DNA of 59,222 nt. It comes from Acidobacteriota bacterium (GTDB lineage Bacteria; Acidobacteriota; Vicinamibacteria; Vicinamibacterales; UBA8438). The DNA lies in contig JAPOVI010000215.1 in assembly GCA_026708265.1 (NCBI GenBank), positions 1 to 59,222 on the forward strand, in the 5' to 3' direction. The notes under the pieces are model-generated. The model was not told the DNA's origin and did no database searches. It was given only the letters and a program-made list of their open reading frames with translations. The translations under genes and the position numbers were made by a program. Below are positions 42,079 through 51,260 of the stretch, in pieces (the first letter of the stretch is position 1; the number at the start of each line of letters is the position of its first letter).

Positions 42079-42481
42079 TCGTAGCCCGCCCCCTTCTCCG
42101 GCGTCTCGTCCGCAACCGGGGCCGCCATGGCTTCCCCGTCAACCGGCCCGCGGCCCGCTGTACGGAATCGGGACCCGGGCCGGTGGTCGCCGGGCCGGGC
42201 CGGTCACCTTTCGTCGCCCTGTGCATGGCCAACGGACCAGGCACGACCATTGCCACTGCGCCATCGAGGCCGAAACCCGGCAACGCCGCCGCGGCCAATC
42301 GGAACGCCCACCGTTGACCAGCGTGCGCGTGAGCCTCGACGCCGTGGTACGCTGCCTTCATTCGACGTCCTTTGCCGGCAGCCGCCACAAGCCCGCGTGC
42401 AGGCGTTCGAAGCCGGGATAGCTCCGACGCGCGGGAACTGTGAGCACTGCCTGCGTCGTCTTCGCCTGCAGGAAACCACTC
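42079..42481. other. Divergent intergenic region
   Basis: About 400 bases between the minus-strand PhyH-like gene and the plus-strand pair at 42482. It should hold two divergent promoters. No strong -35/-10 pair was found. AGGA at 42470-42473 is the ribosome site of the gene at 42482. No small ORF with a family signal was seen. Confidence 0.5.
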
Positions 42482-43558
42482 ATGACCGGTTCGTTTCCTT
42501 CGACACCCATGGACCGAATGCTGTCGGCGGTGCTCGAGATCGTACCCGACGCCATCCTTTCAGCTCCCGGACGCGGTCGCGTCCTGCGGTGGGCCTCGCA
42601 GTTCCCCGCGTTTGCGCTCGAGTCGACCTTCGGGTTCGAGAGCCGGCTCGACGAAGACTCGCCCCAGTGCGACCTCTTCCTCTCGGTGCAACCGCGGTCC
42701 AGGTTCTCCAGGCACCTGATTGCATCCGGCGCGCACTCGCGCGCCACGGCATCGGCCCGAGGGCTCGGCGGTGTCCTCACGGAAGTGGCCGAGGACGACG
42801 GCTTTCTCTCCCAATGGTTTCGCACCGTCATCCTTGAGTACGACCTCGCCGCGTCCCGGGCCCCGGAGACCGAGCCCCCAGGCGTCTTCCTCGAGCCCCA
42901 CGGCAGCTTTCTCGACCGGCGCGCGAATTCGACGCCGTCCGCAAGCGGCCGCGGAGTGACCTGCGGTCCCCAGATCATGACTTCCGCCATCTGTCGGGCG
43001 GTCGGCCGCGCGACGGACCCGGCCGAACTCGGGGGGATGGAGCGCGTGCACCGCGCCCTGCCGCGCACGGCCACCACGGAGCACCTCGGCGCGCTTCCTG
43101 CCCGGGAGCCTCGCGCCGTGCGTCTGGTGGTCGCGATGCCCAAGACGGAAGTGATTCGGTTCCTCCGGCGCATCGAGTGGACGGGTTCCATGGTGCACGC
43201 CGAGCGCGCGCTTCACTGGCTGGATCGCCTGCGGGGCGACGCGGAAACCGCCACCCTGGCCTGCGATGTGTCTGCCGAGGGCGTATCGACCCGCCTGGCG
43301 TTCGAGCTGTTCGCCCGCGAGCGGTGGCACCGCGGGCGGCCCCGTTTCTGGGCGTCCATGATCGGGCATTTCGTCGAGAACGGATGGTGTACCCGGGCCA
43401 AGGCCACGGGACTGCTATCCTGGCCCGAGGGGGACTATCTCTTGACGGAGACCGGCGTCTACCAGCTCCTGACCGGAATCAACCACCTCAAGCTCGTGCT
43501 TCACGGCGACGGCATCGCCACCAAGGCCTACATGGGCGCGTTTCTCCTGCCGAGATGA
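42482..43558 (+). CDS. Unrecognised protein of the peptide locus (possible prenyltransferase-like fold)
   Basis: 358 residues, no signal peptide. I do not recognise a family. The text shows repeated strand-turn-strand units of about 20 residues: FESRLDEDSPQCDLFLSVQP, RLVVAMPKTEVIRFLRRI, TLACDVSAEGVSTRLAFELF and HLKLVLHGDGIATKAYMGAF, separated by helices. Such alternation recalls ABBA-type aromatic prenyltransferases, but the key residues cannot be verified here, so this is only a hint. The ATG at 42482 is preferred because AGGA lies 8 bases ahead; a GTG at 42440 is also in frame. Its stop overlaps the start of the toroid gene (ATGA, 43555-43558), so the two act together. It is on the opposite strand to the export genes. 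Confidence 0.7.
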   Translation: MTGSFPSTPMDRMLSAVLEIVPDAILSAPGRGRVLRWASQFPAFALESTFGFESRLDEDSPQCDLFLSVQPRSRFSRHLIASGAHSRATASARGLGGVLTEVAEDDGFLSQWFRTVILEYDLAASRAPETEPPGVFLEPHGSFLDRRANSTPSASGRGVTCGPQIMTSAICRAVGRATDPAELGGMERVHRALPRTATTEHLGALPAREPRAVRLVVAMPKTEVIRFLRRIEWTGSMVHAERALHWLDRLRGDAETATLACDVSAEGVSTRLAFELFARERWHRGRPRFWASMIGHFVENGWCTRAKATGLLSWPEGDYLLTETGVYQLLTGINHLKLVLHGDGIATKAYMGAFLLPR

Positions 43559-44520
43559 GCGTCCAGGCAGCCCGCGCGGGAACGATCGGCGCCCAGATGC
43601 GCCGTGCGATAGACCACGGCCTCGCCTTCCTGGACGGCGCCGTTTCGGCCGAAGGCGTGTGGTCGTGCCAATACTACGCGTTGTCCGCACCGGTCATGCG
43701 GAAACCCGACACGAACCCCTTCGTGGGCGCCCTCGGCTCGCTGAGGCTCGCCGGCCTCGACCATGCCCGTGCGGTTTCCGTGGTGTCGCGCACAAGGCGT
43801 CACATCGGCGACACGATGGAGTTTCCCGGAGTCTGGCGGTACTGGCCTCACCTGCCCCCCGACGTGGACACCACCTCGACTTGTGCCCTGGCTCTGGGAT
43901 TCCATCCCTGGCTACTGGCCGGCTGGAACCGGGAGCGCCTCCTCCGCAACCGCGACGGCAGCGGGCGTTTTCACACCTGGCTGCTGGATGAACCTATCGA
44001 ATCCCCCGATGCCGACGCGGTCGTAAATGCCAACGCCCTGGGGTATCTCGGGCTAACCGCGTCCACCCGGCCCGTGAGCGACTGGCTCGTTTCCCTCGTC
44101 GAGACCGGCAGGGAACGGGAGGCCATTCACTACTACTGGGACCCCGTCGATCTCTACGCCGCCATGGCGCAGGCTCGCGAGCTCCACACAACGCTGTTCG
44201 AGGACGTCCGACCGCTGGTCGCGACGCGGATCCGTGACCGGCGCGTCCGTGACGGCTCCTACGGTGATGTCCTGCGAACCGCCATCGCACTTCTGTCCCT
44301 CGATTCCCTCGGCTACCCGCCTTCCCGGGACGACCTCGGCGCGTCCGTCCACGTGCTGCTCATGGGGCAGCAAGCCGACGGCGGCTGGCCCGCCTGCCCT
44401 CTTTCCTCCGGTCCCCTCTGGCCAGAGGAGCGCCGCTTCGCATTCGTGTCACGGTGCTACGACACCGCATGCTGCGTCGCCGCGCTCGTTCGCGCGAACG
44501 CGGCGCTCGACTCGCGATAG
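43555..44520 (+). CDS. Alpha/alpha-toroid protein related to prenyltransferase/terpene-cyclase repeats
   Basis: 321 residues in which helix pairs repeat about every 45-50 residues. Marks are FVGALGSLRLAGLD, GVWRYWPHLPPDVDTTS, DADAVVNANALGYLG and GQQADGGWPACPLSSG. These resemble the QW/toroid repeats of squalene-hopene cyclases and protein prenyltransferase beta subunits (GG.W.. and D.D.T). The catalytic DxDD of cyclases is not visible, and a zinc site of protein prenyltransferases is not certain, so the activity is open. It overlaps the previous gene by 4 bases. A toroid plus an unknown partner in a peptide locus could act on lipids, on a terpene or on the peptide. It ends 67 bases before the convergent JmjC gene. 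Confidence 0.78.
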   Translation: MSVQAARAGTIGAQMRRAIDHGLAFLDGAVSAEGVWSCQYYALSAPVMRKPDTNPFVGALGSLRLAGLDHARAVSVVSRTRRHIGDTMEFPGVWRYWPHLPPDVDTTSTCALALGFHPWLLAGWNRERLLRNRDGSGRFHTWLLDEPIESPDADAVVNANALGYLGLTASTRPVSDWLVSLVETGREREAIHYYWDPVDLYAAMAQARELHTTLFEDVRPLVATRIRDRRVRDGSYGDVLRTAIALLSLDSLGYPPSRDDLGASVHVLLMGQQADGGWPACPLSSGPLWPEERRFAFVSRCYDTACCVAALVRANAALDSR

Positions 44521-44559
44521 CCCACGACGCCGGCCCCGGTGCGGCGGTGGCGCGGGCGA

Positions 44560-44576
44560 CCGGCCCCCGCGGCCGG
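44560..44576. terminator. GC-rich hairpin between convergent genes
   Basis: CCGGCC at 44560-44565 pairs with GGCCGG at 44571-44576 around a 5-base loop. It is placed between the stops at 44520 (plus) and 44588 (minus), where a two-way terminator is expected. The stem is short and lacks a T-run. Confidence 0.3.
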
Positions 44577-44587
44577 CTTCCCGGGCG

Positions 44588-46054
44588 CTATGCCTCGTCG
44601 CTCGTCGTTGCCACCGCGATTCCTTCCTTGATGAGCCCCGCGGCGAATTCGCTCGCGAATCCACGCGCGAAGGATCCGCCCGTCGTCTCGAGGAACTCTC
44701 CGATCCGGATGGTTCCCCGGTCGAGCAGCACCTCGATCAAGCTCCGGCAGCGGGCGTCCAGCTCGAATTCCTGACCGTTCGCCCGCAGCACGATGACGTC
44801 CTCCCCGGGACGGGTCACCACTTCCGCCTGTTCCCAACCGCAAATCCGCAGCTCCAGGTCTTCCCAGGCTTCGCCCCGCCACGGCTCGATCTCCTGCCGG
44901 AACTGGCCCGGCGTCCGCGCCTGCCAGGAGCGTTGCAGGTCACGGGCCAGGGCGCCGTCGCCGGCCTCGACGAGGGCCGCGTCGATCACCTTCCTGTAAT
45001 CGAGAATGAACTCGCGCAAGCTGCTCTCGTCCGCGTAGAGGGGCACGTTGCGCCGCAGCCCTTCGTGCCCGGCGACCTTCGCCTCCAGCCAGCCGAAGAG
45101 CTGCGCGCTCTTGAGGTAGTGAGGGCTCAGGGTGAGATGAATGGTGCCGCGCCCGTCGTTCTCCTCGGCGACGTGGGCGCTGTGCCACCATCCGCGGGGG
45201 ATGTAGAGGACGTCACCTTCTTCGAGAGTGCCCGTCCATACGGGGTGGGCCGGCGCGGCCTCGTTGGGTTCGACATCCCGGCTCAGCGGTTGCCTTCGCA
45301 CCTCTCCCCAGAGGCGCCAGATCTTCTGGCCCCGCACCTGGAGGATGTAGACGTCGTGGTCGTCCCAGTGGTTCGCGAAGCACGGCGCGGACCGCCAGGA
45401 CGCATAGAGGTTCACCCCGGCGTAGTTGGCCAGGGCGCTCTCGATCTCGTTGATCAGCGCGCGAATCGGTTCGTGCAGGGTGTGAACGCTGTTGAGAATG
45501 ACGGAGGCGCCGTTGCGCACGAAGGCTTCGAGCCGCTGCGGATCTACCGCGCCGTGCCACGGCGCATGCGACCGCGAGCCGAAACGACGGCCCGCATAGG
45601 AGTAGAGGTGCTCCGGCACGTAGTCGCTTTCCTGGACCACCTGCAGCTGCGCCTGGGACAGGTTGCGGTTGTAGATCAGGTCGCTGAGGTCTTCCCAGGA
45701 CACCAGGTGGTGGAACCGCTCGCGAGGTCCGTGAAAGAGCATCGGCCGACAGCGTTCGTACTGGGCCTGGTGGAAGGCCCGTGACCCGAGCGGGCGGAAG
45801 AGCCTCTCCAGGCCGCGCAGGCCCTCGTCCCCGCCCTCGGCCCGAAACTCGTCGATGTCGAGGGGGGCGGGCAGGGCCGCCGCGGGTTCCTCGGGGTCCT
45901 TCTCGTAGCCCACCTTGATCGGCGGGATGCCCGCTCGCCGGGCGATGACGTGCGCGAGGGCGTCCTCGTAGGCCTCTTCGTACCGGGACTGGGCCCGCAT
46001 CCTGATCCCGCCCGGGGCCGGCCTGGCGCCGCGGAACATCTCCGATGCCTTCAT
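44588..46054 (-). CDS. JmjC/cupin Fe(II)/2-oxoglutarate oxygenase of the NHLP locus
   Basis: 488 residues. The core is the cupin-4/JmjC fold of ribosomal oxygenases such as YcfD/RoxA: H229-x-D231 in FANHWDDHDVYILQVRGQKI and H291 in GWWHSAHV. A C-terminal winged-helix-like part (about 400-488) ends EGIAVATTSDEA. About 85 residues at the N-terminus are extra. Relatives hydroxylate Arg, His, Asn, Asp or Lys side chains in proteins. The ATG at 46054 overlaps the exporter stop as ATGA, so the enzyme is co-translated with a peptide exporter; I infer that it hydroxylates the precursor peptide. It has no signal peptide. It is the last gene of a minus-strand operon that starts at the precursor. Confidence 0.88.
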   Translation of the reverse strand: MKASEMFRGARPAPGGIRMRAQSRYEEAYEDALAHVIARRAGIPPIKVGYEKDPEEPAAALPAPLDIDEFRAEGGDEGLRGLERLFRPLGSRAFHQAQYERCRPMLFHGPRERFHHLVSWEDLSDLIYNRNLSQAQLQVVQESDYVPEHLYSYAGRRFGSRSHAPWHGAVDPQRLEAFVRNGASVILNSVHTLHEPIRALINEIESALANYAGVNLYASWRSAPCFANHWDDHDVYILQVRGQKIWRLWGEVRRQPLSRDVEPNEAAPAHPVWTGTLEEGDVLYIPRGWWHSAHVAEENDGRGTIHLTLSPHYLKSAQLFGWLEAKVAGHEGLRRNVPLYADESSLREFILDYRKVIDAALVEAGDGALARDLQRSWQARTPGQFRQEIEPWRGEAWEDLELRICGWEQAEVVTRPGEDVIVLRANGQEFELDARCRSLIEVLLDRGTIRIGEFLETTGGSFARGFASEFAAGLIKEGIAVATTSDEA

Positions 46055-48984
46055 GCCTGCTCTCCCTCCATCGCGCCCCGCTCCAGGAGCTGGCGGGCAA
46101 CGAGGCGCTGGAACGCCCCGGGCTCCCGGGCGAGATCCTCGTACGAGCCGGACTGCACCAGCTTCCCCTTCTCCAGGACGTGGATGGTGTCCGCCTCCCG
46201 GATGGTGGACAGCCGATGGGCGATGACCACCCGGGTCGCCGCCAGATCCCCGATGCTCCGCATCACCAGGGCCTGCGACCGGTTGTCGAGCCAGTTGGTC
46301 GCCTCGTCGAGAAACACGACACGAGGCTTGCGGACCAGCGCCGCGGCGATGAGAATGCGCTGCGTCTGCCCCCCGGAGAACAAGCCGGTGTCTCCCACCG
46401 GCGTATGCATGCCCAGGTGCATCTGGCGGATGTCCTCGTCGACGGAGGCCAGCCTCGCCGCTTCCCACGCGTCCTCTTCGGTCAGGTCGCGGGCGACCCC
46501 GACGATGTTCTGCAGTACGGATCCCGGCTGCAGGCCCGCGTTCTGCGAGACGACGCCGAGCTGGCGCCGCAGCGACCTCCGGTTGAGCTGCGTCACGTCG
46601 TGGTCGTCGTAGTAGACGGCGCCGCGGGTGGGCTCCTCGAGGCCCAGGGCGAGGTTGAACAGCGTGCTCTTCCCCGCGCCGGACTCGCCCACGATCGCCG
46701 CGAACTCGCCCGGCCGCACGTGCAGCGAGATGTCGTCGAGGACCGCCTCGTCGGTGCCCGGATAGGCGAACCCGACTCGTTCGAACCGCAGCTCGCCCCG
46801 CAGCTCGACCTCGCCGGCGCCGGCGCCTCGGGCGTCCTCGCGCGTCTCCGGGACCAGGGCGAGGAGGGGCTTCACCTGCTGGTATTCCGGAATGACCGAC
46901 GACAGGGCCTGCACGGCGGCGCCGAGGCGCGTGGTGGCGCCGAAGAACATCATGGACGTGGCGTAGACGGCGAAGAACACGCCCACCGTCAGCTCTTCCG
47001 ATTCCACGAGCAGGGTCGTGGCGAACAGGATCGCGGCCGCCGCCGCGGGAATGCTGGCCGTGATCGCGACCGCCAGCTCGTTCAGGCGGTTCACGCGAAT
47101 CTCCGCCTGCTTCTGACGGACATAGCCGCGCGCCCAGAAGCCGAACGCGCTCTCCTCGGCACCCGACGACCGCAGCTTGCCGATGCCGGCGATGAACTGG
47201 AACAGGGTGCCGGCGAGCCTCTGGCGCGCCTCGACGTGGCGTCGATGGGGCGCGAGCTGCAGGACCGCGAGCGCGACGATGGCCGCGACCGCGGCAGCGC
47301 CGACGGTCAGGCTGACGCCGGCGAGCACGGGGTCGTACCAGAACAGGAGCAGCAGGGTGGGGGAGAGGAACAGGACGGAGACGAGCGAGCTGGTGACGAC
47401 GTTCGACGCACGCTCCCGCAGGCTGTGGAACACCAGGGCGCGCGAGGTCAGCTCCCCCGCCGAGAGGCCCTTGAGGGCGCTCGGCCGCAATGCGACGAGA
47501 CGGTCCCAGACCGCGGCACTGAGGAGGGTGGCGGCGCGCGCCTCGACCCGCAGCAGCGTCGAGCTCTGCTGCACGGTCATGAGCACGCCGAACAGCGCCA
47601 CGACCAGCATCGCGACGGTCAGCGACCACAGGAGCTCCCGGCTCCCGGCGGGCATCACCCAGTCCGCGAACAGCCCGGTGGCGACGGCGGGGAAGAAGCC
47701 GCACAGGCCGACCAGGAGGCCGGCCGCCGCGAAGCGCGCCGCCTCCATCGGCAGGCGATGCCCCGCCATGGCGACCACGTCCCGCGTCGTGACCGGACGC
47801 GGCGGGAACGGCCGATAGAAGACCCAGGCCCGGTCCTCGAGCCGCGCCGCGCCCGCGCCGTCGAGGCGCTTCGAGCCGCCCGCCGCCGGATCGATGACTC
47901 GATAGGGACCGATGGCGCTTGGAAGCAGGGCCACGGGACCGCCGTCCTCGCGCCGAAACGCCAGCATCGAGAAGCTGTCCCCGGTCCACCAGCGGCTCTC
48001 GGACGAGAGATCGACCTCCCGCGCCCGCACGCGGGAAGCGATGAGAATGCCCTCGAGGGTCGGCTCGTTCCCCTCGGGCTCCACGAAACGGATCCTCTCG
48101 CGCCCGCCGATCAGCCTGAGGGCCTCGACCAGCGGCGGACCGCCGGCGGGGGCGGCGGCCATGCCGCGGCCGGGGCGCGCGACGCGCCGGAGCGCGCGGC
48201 GCGCCTCTTCCGCCGCGCTCTCGCGCAGCTTCGCGCTGTCGACCTGCAGGTTGGCGACGTCGACCGACGCCAGTTGCCGGGTCAGCCGTTCCGCCGCCAG
48301 CGCCGTGCGGTGGAAGCGCTTCAAGGCGTCCATCAGCAGTCCCTGCCGGGCAAGGTCCACGGACGAGACGGTGGAGACCTCCACGGCCTCGCCGAAGCTC
48401 ATCCAGGTGTACGGCGAGAGCGGCACGGCCTCGGGTATGTCCGGGCCGGTATGACCGGTGCCCAGGAAGGCCCCTACCTGACGGGTCGGCACCCAGACGA
48501 CCCCGCGACGGGCCGAGACCACCGCCTGCGGCGCCAGCGCGGTTTCCTCGCCCGCCTGGACGGAGACGTCGACTCTCGGCAACAGGGGTACGTCGCGCGC
48601 CACCGACTCCGACAGGGCCTCGATCCACAGGTCCGCCTCCCGCGCGAAGTCGCCGGGCGGCAGGCTCTCCAGAACCCCCGCAAGCGGAAGCCTCTGAACG
48701 CGGAACCCCGGCCGCCCCTTCACGCGCAACTGCAGACGGCTGGCGCCGGTTCCGTCCGTGCAGAAGAGCAGGCGCCCCGCCGCGGCGCGGGTGACGTGCT
48801 TGTAGCTCGAGACGACCCGGCTGCCTTCGAGCTCGACGACGAAGACATCGACCTCGCCCGACTCCACCCGCCAGACAGACTCCGCGTCGTCGAGCACGAG
48901 CTCGCCCGCGACCGTGGAGAAGGTGTCGGCGGCCAGCCGCTCGAGCCGTTCGGCGCCCTGGCGGACCGCGTTCGGTTCGGGCAT
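46051..48984 (-). CDS. NHLM-type bacteriocin exporter, ABC permease/ATPase
   Basis: 977 residues. A long N-terminal non-membrane part (1-~405), six membrane helices (about 430-700) and a C-terminal ATPase are typical of the NHLM (nitrile hydratase leader microcin) transporter subunit. Walker A GESGAGKST, Q-loop SQNAGLQPGS, signature FSGGQTQRILIA and Walker B VVFLDEATNWLD are intact. No C39 peptidase is present; that function sits in the next gene. The two ABC proteins normally work together on NHLP peptides. The gene starts 10 bases after the peptidase exporter stop and overlaps the JmjC gene by 4 bases. The start is ATG at 48984. Confidence 0.92.
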   Translation of the reverse strand: MPEPNAVRQGAERLERLAADTFSTVAGELVLDDAESVWRVESGEVDVFVVELEGSRVVSSYKHVTRAAAGRLLFCTDGTGASRLQLRVKGRPGFRVQRLPLAGVLESLPPGDFAREADLWIEALSESVARDVPLLPRVDVSVQAGEETALAPQAVVSARRGVVWVPTRQVGAFLGTGHTGPDIPEAVPLSPYTWMSFGEAVEVSTVSSVDLARQGLLMDALKRFHRTALAAERLTRQLASVDVANLQVDSAKLRESAAEEARRALRRVARPGRGMAAAPAGGPPLVEALRLIGGRERIRFVEPEGNEPTLEGILIASRVRAREVDLSSESRWWTGDSFSMLAFRREDGGPVALLPSAIGPYRVIDPAAGGSKRLDGAGAARLEDRAWVFYRPFPPRPVTTRDVVAMAGHRLPMEAARFAAAGLLVGLCGFFPAVATGLFADWVMPAGSRELLWSLTVAMLVVALFGVLMTVQQSSTLLRVEARAATLLSAAVWDRLVALRPSALKGLSAGELTSRALVFHSLRERASNVVTSSLVSVLFLSPTLLLLFWYDPVLAGVSLTVGAAAVAAIVALAVLQLAPHRRHVEARQRLAGTLFQFIAGIGKLRSSGAEESAFGFWARGYVRQKQAEIRVNRLNELAVAITASIPAAAAAILFATTLLVESEELTVGVFFAVYATSMMFFGATTRLGAAVQALSSVIPEYQQVKPLLALVPETREDARGAGAGEVELRGELRFERVGFAYPGTDEAVLDDISLHVRPGEFAAIVGESGAGKSTLFNLALGLEEPTRGAVYYDDHDVTQLNRRSLRRQLGVVSQNAGLQPGSVLQNIVGVARDLTEEDAWEAARLASVDEDIRQMHLGMHTPVGDTGLFSGGQTQRILIAAALVRKPRVVFLDEATNWLDNRSQALVMRSIGDLAATRVVIAHRLSTIREADTIHVLEKGKLVQSGSYEDLAREPGAFQRLVARQLLERGAMEGEQA

Positions 48985-48993
48985 CGGCTCGAC

Positions 48994-51177
48994 TCACCGG
49001 TTGGCGACCAGGTGCCGGTAGAGACCGCCCCGGTCCCGCATCAGCTCGTCGTGGCTGCCCTGCTGGATCGTGCGACCCTTGGCGAGCACGATGATCTGGT
49101 CGCAATCGCGAACCGTGCTGAGGCGATGGGCGATGATCACGCACGCGCAACCCCGACGCCGCAACGCATCGTCGATCTCCGCCTCCAGCATCGCATCGAG
49201 GGAGCTCGTGGCCTCGTCCAGGACGACCAGCGAAGGCCGGCTGACCAGGGCGCGCGCGATCTCGAGCCTCTGCCGCTGGCCGCCGCTGAAGTTCGTCCCC
49301 CCTTCCTCGACGTGAGCCGCGTAGTTCCGGGGGCGGCGCGCGATGTCGCCATGGATGCCCGCGTCTCGCGCGGCGCCGATGACCAGTTCGTCCGGCACGG
49401 CAGGATTCCACATCGTGAGGTTGTCCCTCACGCTGCCCGCGAAGAGTGAGATCTGCTGGTTCACCACCGCGACCGACTCGCTGAAGATCCTGTGGGGGAC
49501 CGCTTCTCGCGGGCGCCCGTCGAACAGCACCTCCCCTTCCCACGGCCGACAGACTCCGGCGATCAACAGCGCCACCGTCGACTTGCCCGACCCGCTGGGG
49601 CCGACCAGCGCCACCCGTTGGCCTGGTCGCACCGACAGGTTGAAGTCCTGCAGCAGCGGCCGTCCGCGCGGCTTGTAGCCGAAGGAAACACCGCGCAGCT
49701 CCAGGTAGCCGGCGAGGCGCAGCCTGCCGTCGATCGTCGCGATCCCGCTCGCTCGCGTGCTGTCCTTCGCGACGACCGACGCGTCGTCCTGCGCGTCGAC
49801 GACGTCGTTGACGCGCCGCAGATCCGCGTCGAGCACGTGAATCGTGTCCATCGACAGCAGCAGTCCCCCCACCGGCGCGAGGAAGCCGTTGGCCATGAAG
49901 TAGCAGGCCATGAGATCGCCCACCGACAGGTTCCCCGACATCGCCCGCAGGCCCCCTATGCCAAGCACGACGGCGCTGCCGAGGATGGTCGTGACCGTGG
50001 TCAGGCTGGCGCCGACGAGCCCCAGCTCCCGGAACCGTTGCCGGGCCGCGAGCTCACGGGCCTGGAACCCGCTCCAACTGGCGAAGAAGTCGTCCTCGTT
50101 GCCCGCCGCGCGTATCGCGTAGAGGTTGCGCGCCGCGAAGTTGCTGATTCCGGCCAGCTGACCCTGCTCGCGGCGCATCCGATGGTTCTCGTCGAGACGG
50201 AACCGCGAGGCCGTTCTGAGCGCCAGCAGGCCCATGGCCGCGGTGACCGCCACCGGCGCCGCGATCAGGGGGTCGAGGGCCATCATGGCGGCGAAGAAGG
50301 CGAGACACGTGCAGAGGTCGATCAGCATCCGGGAGAGATGCATCGCCCCGGCTCCGGCGATTCCGTCGATCAACAGCGTCCGCTGGGCGAGGTCCCCGGC
50401 GAAGCGGCTCTGGAAGTACTCGATGGGCAGGCGGAAGATCTTCGTGACGAAGCGCTCGGCCTGTTCCACGGACACCGCGACGTTGAGGTCGCGCAGGCTC
50501 CGCTGCTGCAGCCAGGTCACGCAGAAGGTGAGCACGGCCAGCGCGCCCACGCCGAGGACGATGGGCGTCCCCGCCGCCTCGCCGCCAATGAGGACCTCGT
50601 CGACGAACGCGCCCAGCAGGAGCGGCAGGCCGATGCCGGGGGCGACCAGCACGAGGCCGCACAGCGCGCAGAACAGCAGCCGCAGCCGATGCTGCCTGAA
50701 CCACGGACCGAGCTGCCGGCGCAGGCTCGGCCGCTCGCCGCGCCTGGCGAAGCCCGGACCCGGTTCGAGCTCCAGGACGATGCCGGTGAAGCGGTCGTTG
50801 AAGTAGTCGTGGGAGACGGCGCGGTAGCCGTCCGCCGGGTCGTTGAGCAGGTACTTGCCGCCGCGAATACCCTCCAGCACGATGAAGTGGTCGAACTCCC
50901 AGAACAGGATGGCCGGCAGCCGCAACCTCCGAAGCTGATGCGGCTCCCGGCGCCAGCCCGTCGCCCGCAGTCCATAGTGCTCCGCCGCCAGTTGGAGGTC
51001 CCGGGCGGTGCAACCGTCGCGGTTGACTCCGCACCGGGACCGCAACTCGTCCATGCCCACCCAGCAACCGTGGTGCGCGAGCACGACGCCGAGGCAGGCG
51101 GCCCCGCACTCGGTGGAGTGGATCTGCGGGAAGCTGGGCGTCCGGCCCCGGAACCCGAGGTACCTTGTCCAGTCCAC
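48994..51177 (-). CDS. NHLM-type exporter with C39 peptidase domain (ABC permease/ATPase)
   Basis: About 727 residues. The N-terminal peptidase C39 domain (to ~150) has Cys24 in IHSTECGAACLG, the His in DHFIVLEG and the Asp in LLNDPADG. Six membrane helices (~165-430) and an ATPase with Walker A GPSGSGKST, LSLFAGSV-type Q-loop, NFSGGQRQRLEIARAL signature and LVVLDEATSSLD follow. It cuts the leader off and moves the peptide across the inner membrane. GGAGGTGA, placed seven bases upstream, supports GTG at 51177; GTG at 51186 is in frame but too near that site. It lies between the HlyD-like gene and the second exporter. Confidence 0.93.
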   Translation of the reverse strand: MDWTRYLGFRGRTPSFPQIHSTECGAACLGVVLAHHGCWVGMDELRSRCGVNRDGCTARDLQLAAEHYGLRATGWRREPHQLRRLRLPAILFWEFDHFIVLEGIRGGKYLLNDPADGYRAVSHDYFNDRFTGIVLELEPGPGFARRGERPSLRRQLGPWFRQHRLRLLFCALCGLVLVAPGIGLPLLLGAFVDEVLIGGEAAGTPIVLGVGALAVLTFCVTWLQQRSLRDLNVAVSVEQAERFVTKIFRLPIEYFQSRFAGDLAQRTLLIDGIAGAGAMHLSRMLIDLCTCLAFFAAMMALDPLIAAPVAVTAAMGLLALRTASRFRLDENHRMRREQGQLAGISNFAARNLYAIRAAGNEDDFFASWSGFQARELAARQRFRELGLVGASLTTVTTILGSAVVLGIGGLRAMSGNLSVGDLMACYFMANGFLAPVGGLLLSMDTIHVLDADLRRVNDVVDAQDDASVVAKDSTRASGIATIDGRLRLAGYLELRGVSFGYKPRGRPLLQDFNLSVRPGQRVALVGPSGSGKSTVALLIAGVCRPWEGEVLFDGRPREAVPHRIFSESVAVVNQQISLFAGSVRDNLTMWNPAVPDELVIGAARDAGIHGDIARRPRNYAAHVEEGGTNFSGGQRQRLEIARALVSRPSLVVLDEATSSLDAMLEAEIDDALRRRGCACVIIAHRLSTVRDCDQIIVLAKGRTIQQGSHDELMRDRGGLYRHLVANR

Positions 51178-51260
51178 GACGGTCACCTCCGGGGCGCCGG
51201 GGTCCCCCCGATTCGGCCCGACTTCAACCGGCTGCCTTTGCCAGTCCTCGCGTCCGGCGG

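Noticed and set aside
46045-49449. A 1134-codon plus-strand frame
   Set aside because: It is antisense to the two NHLM transporters; no recognisable domain.
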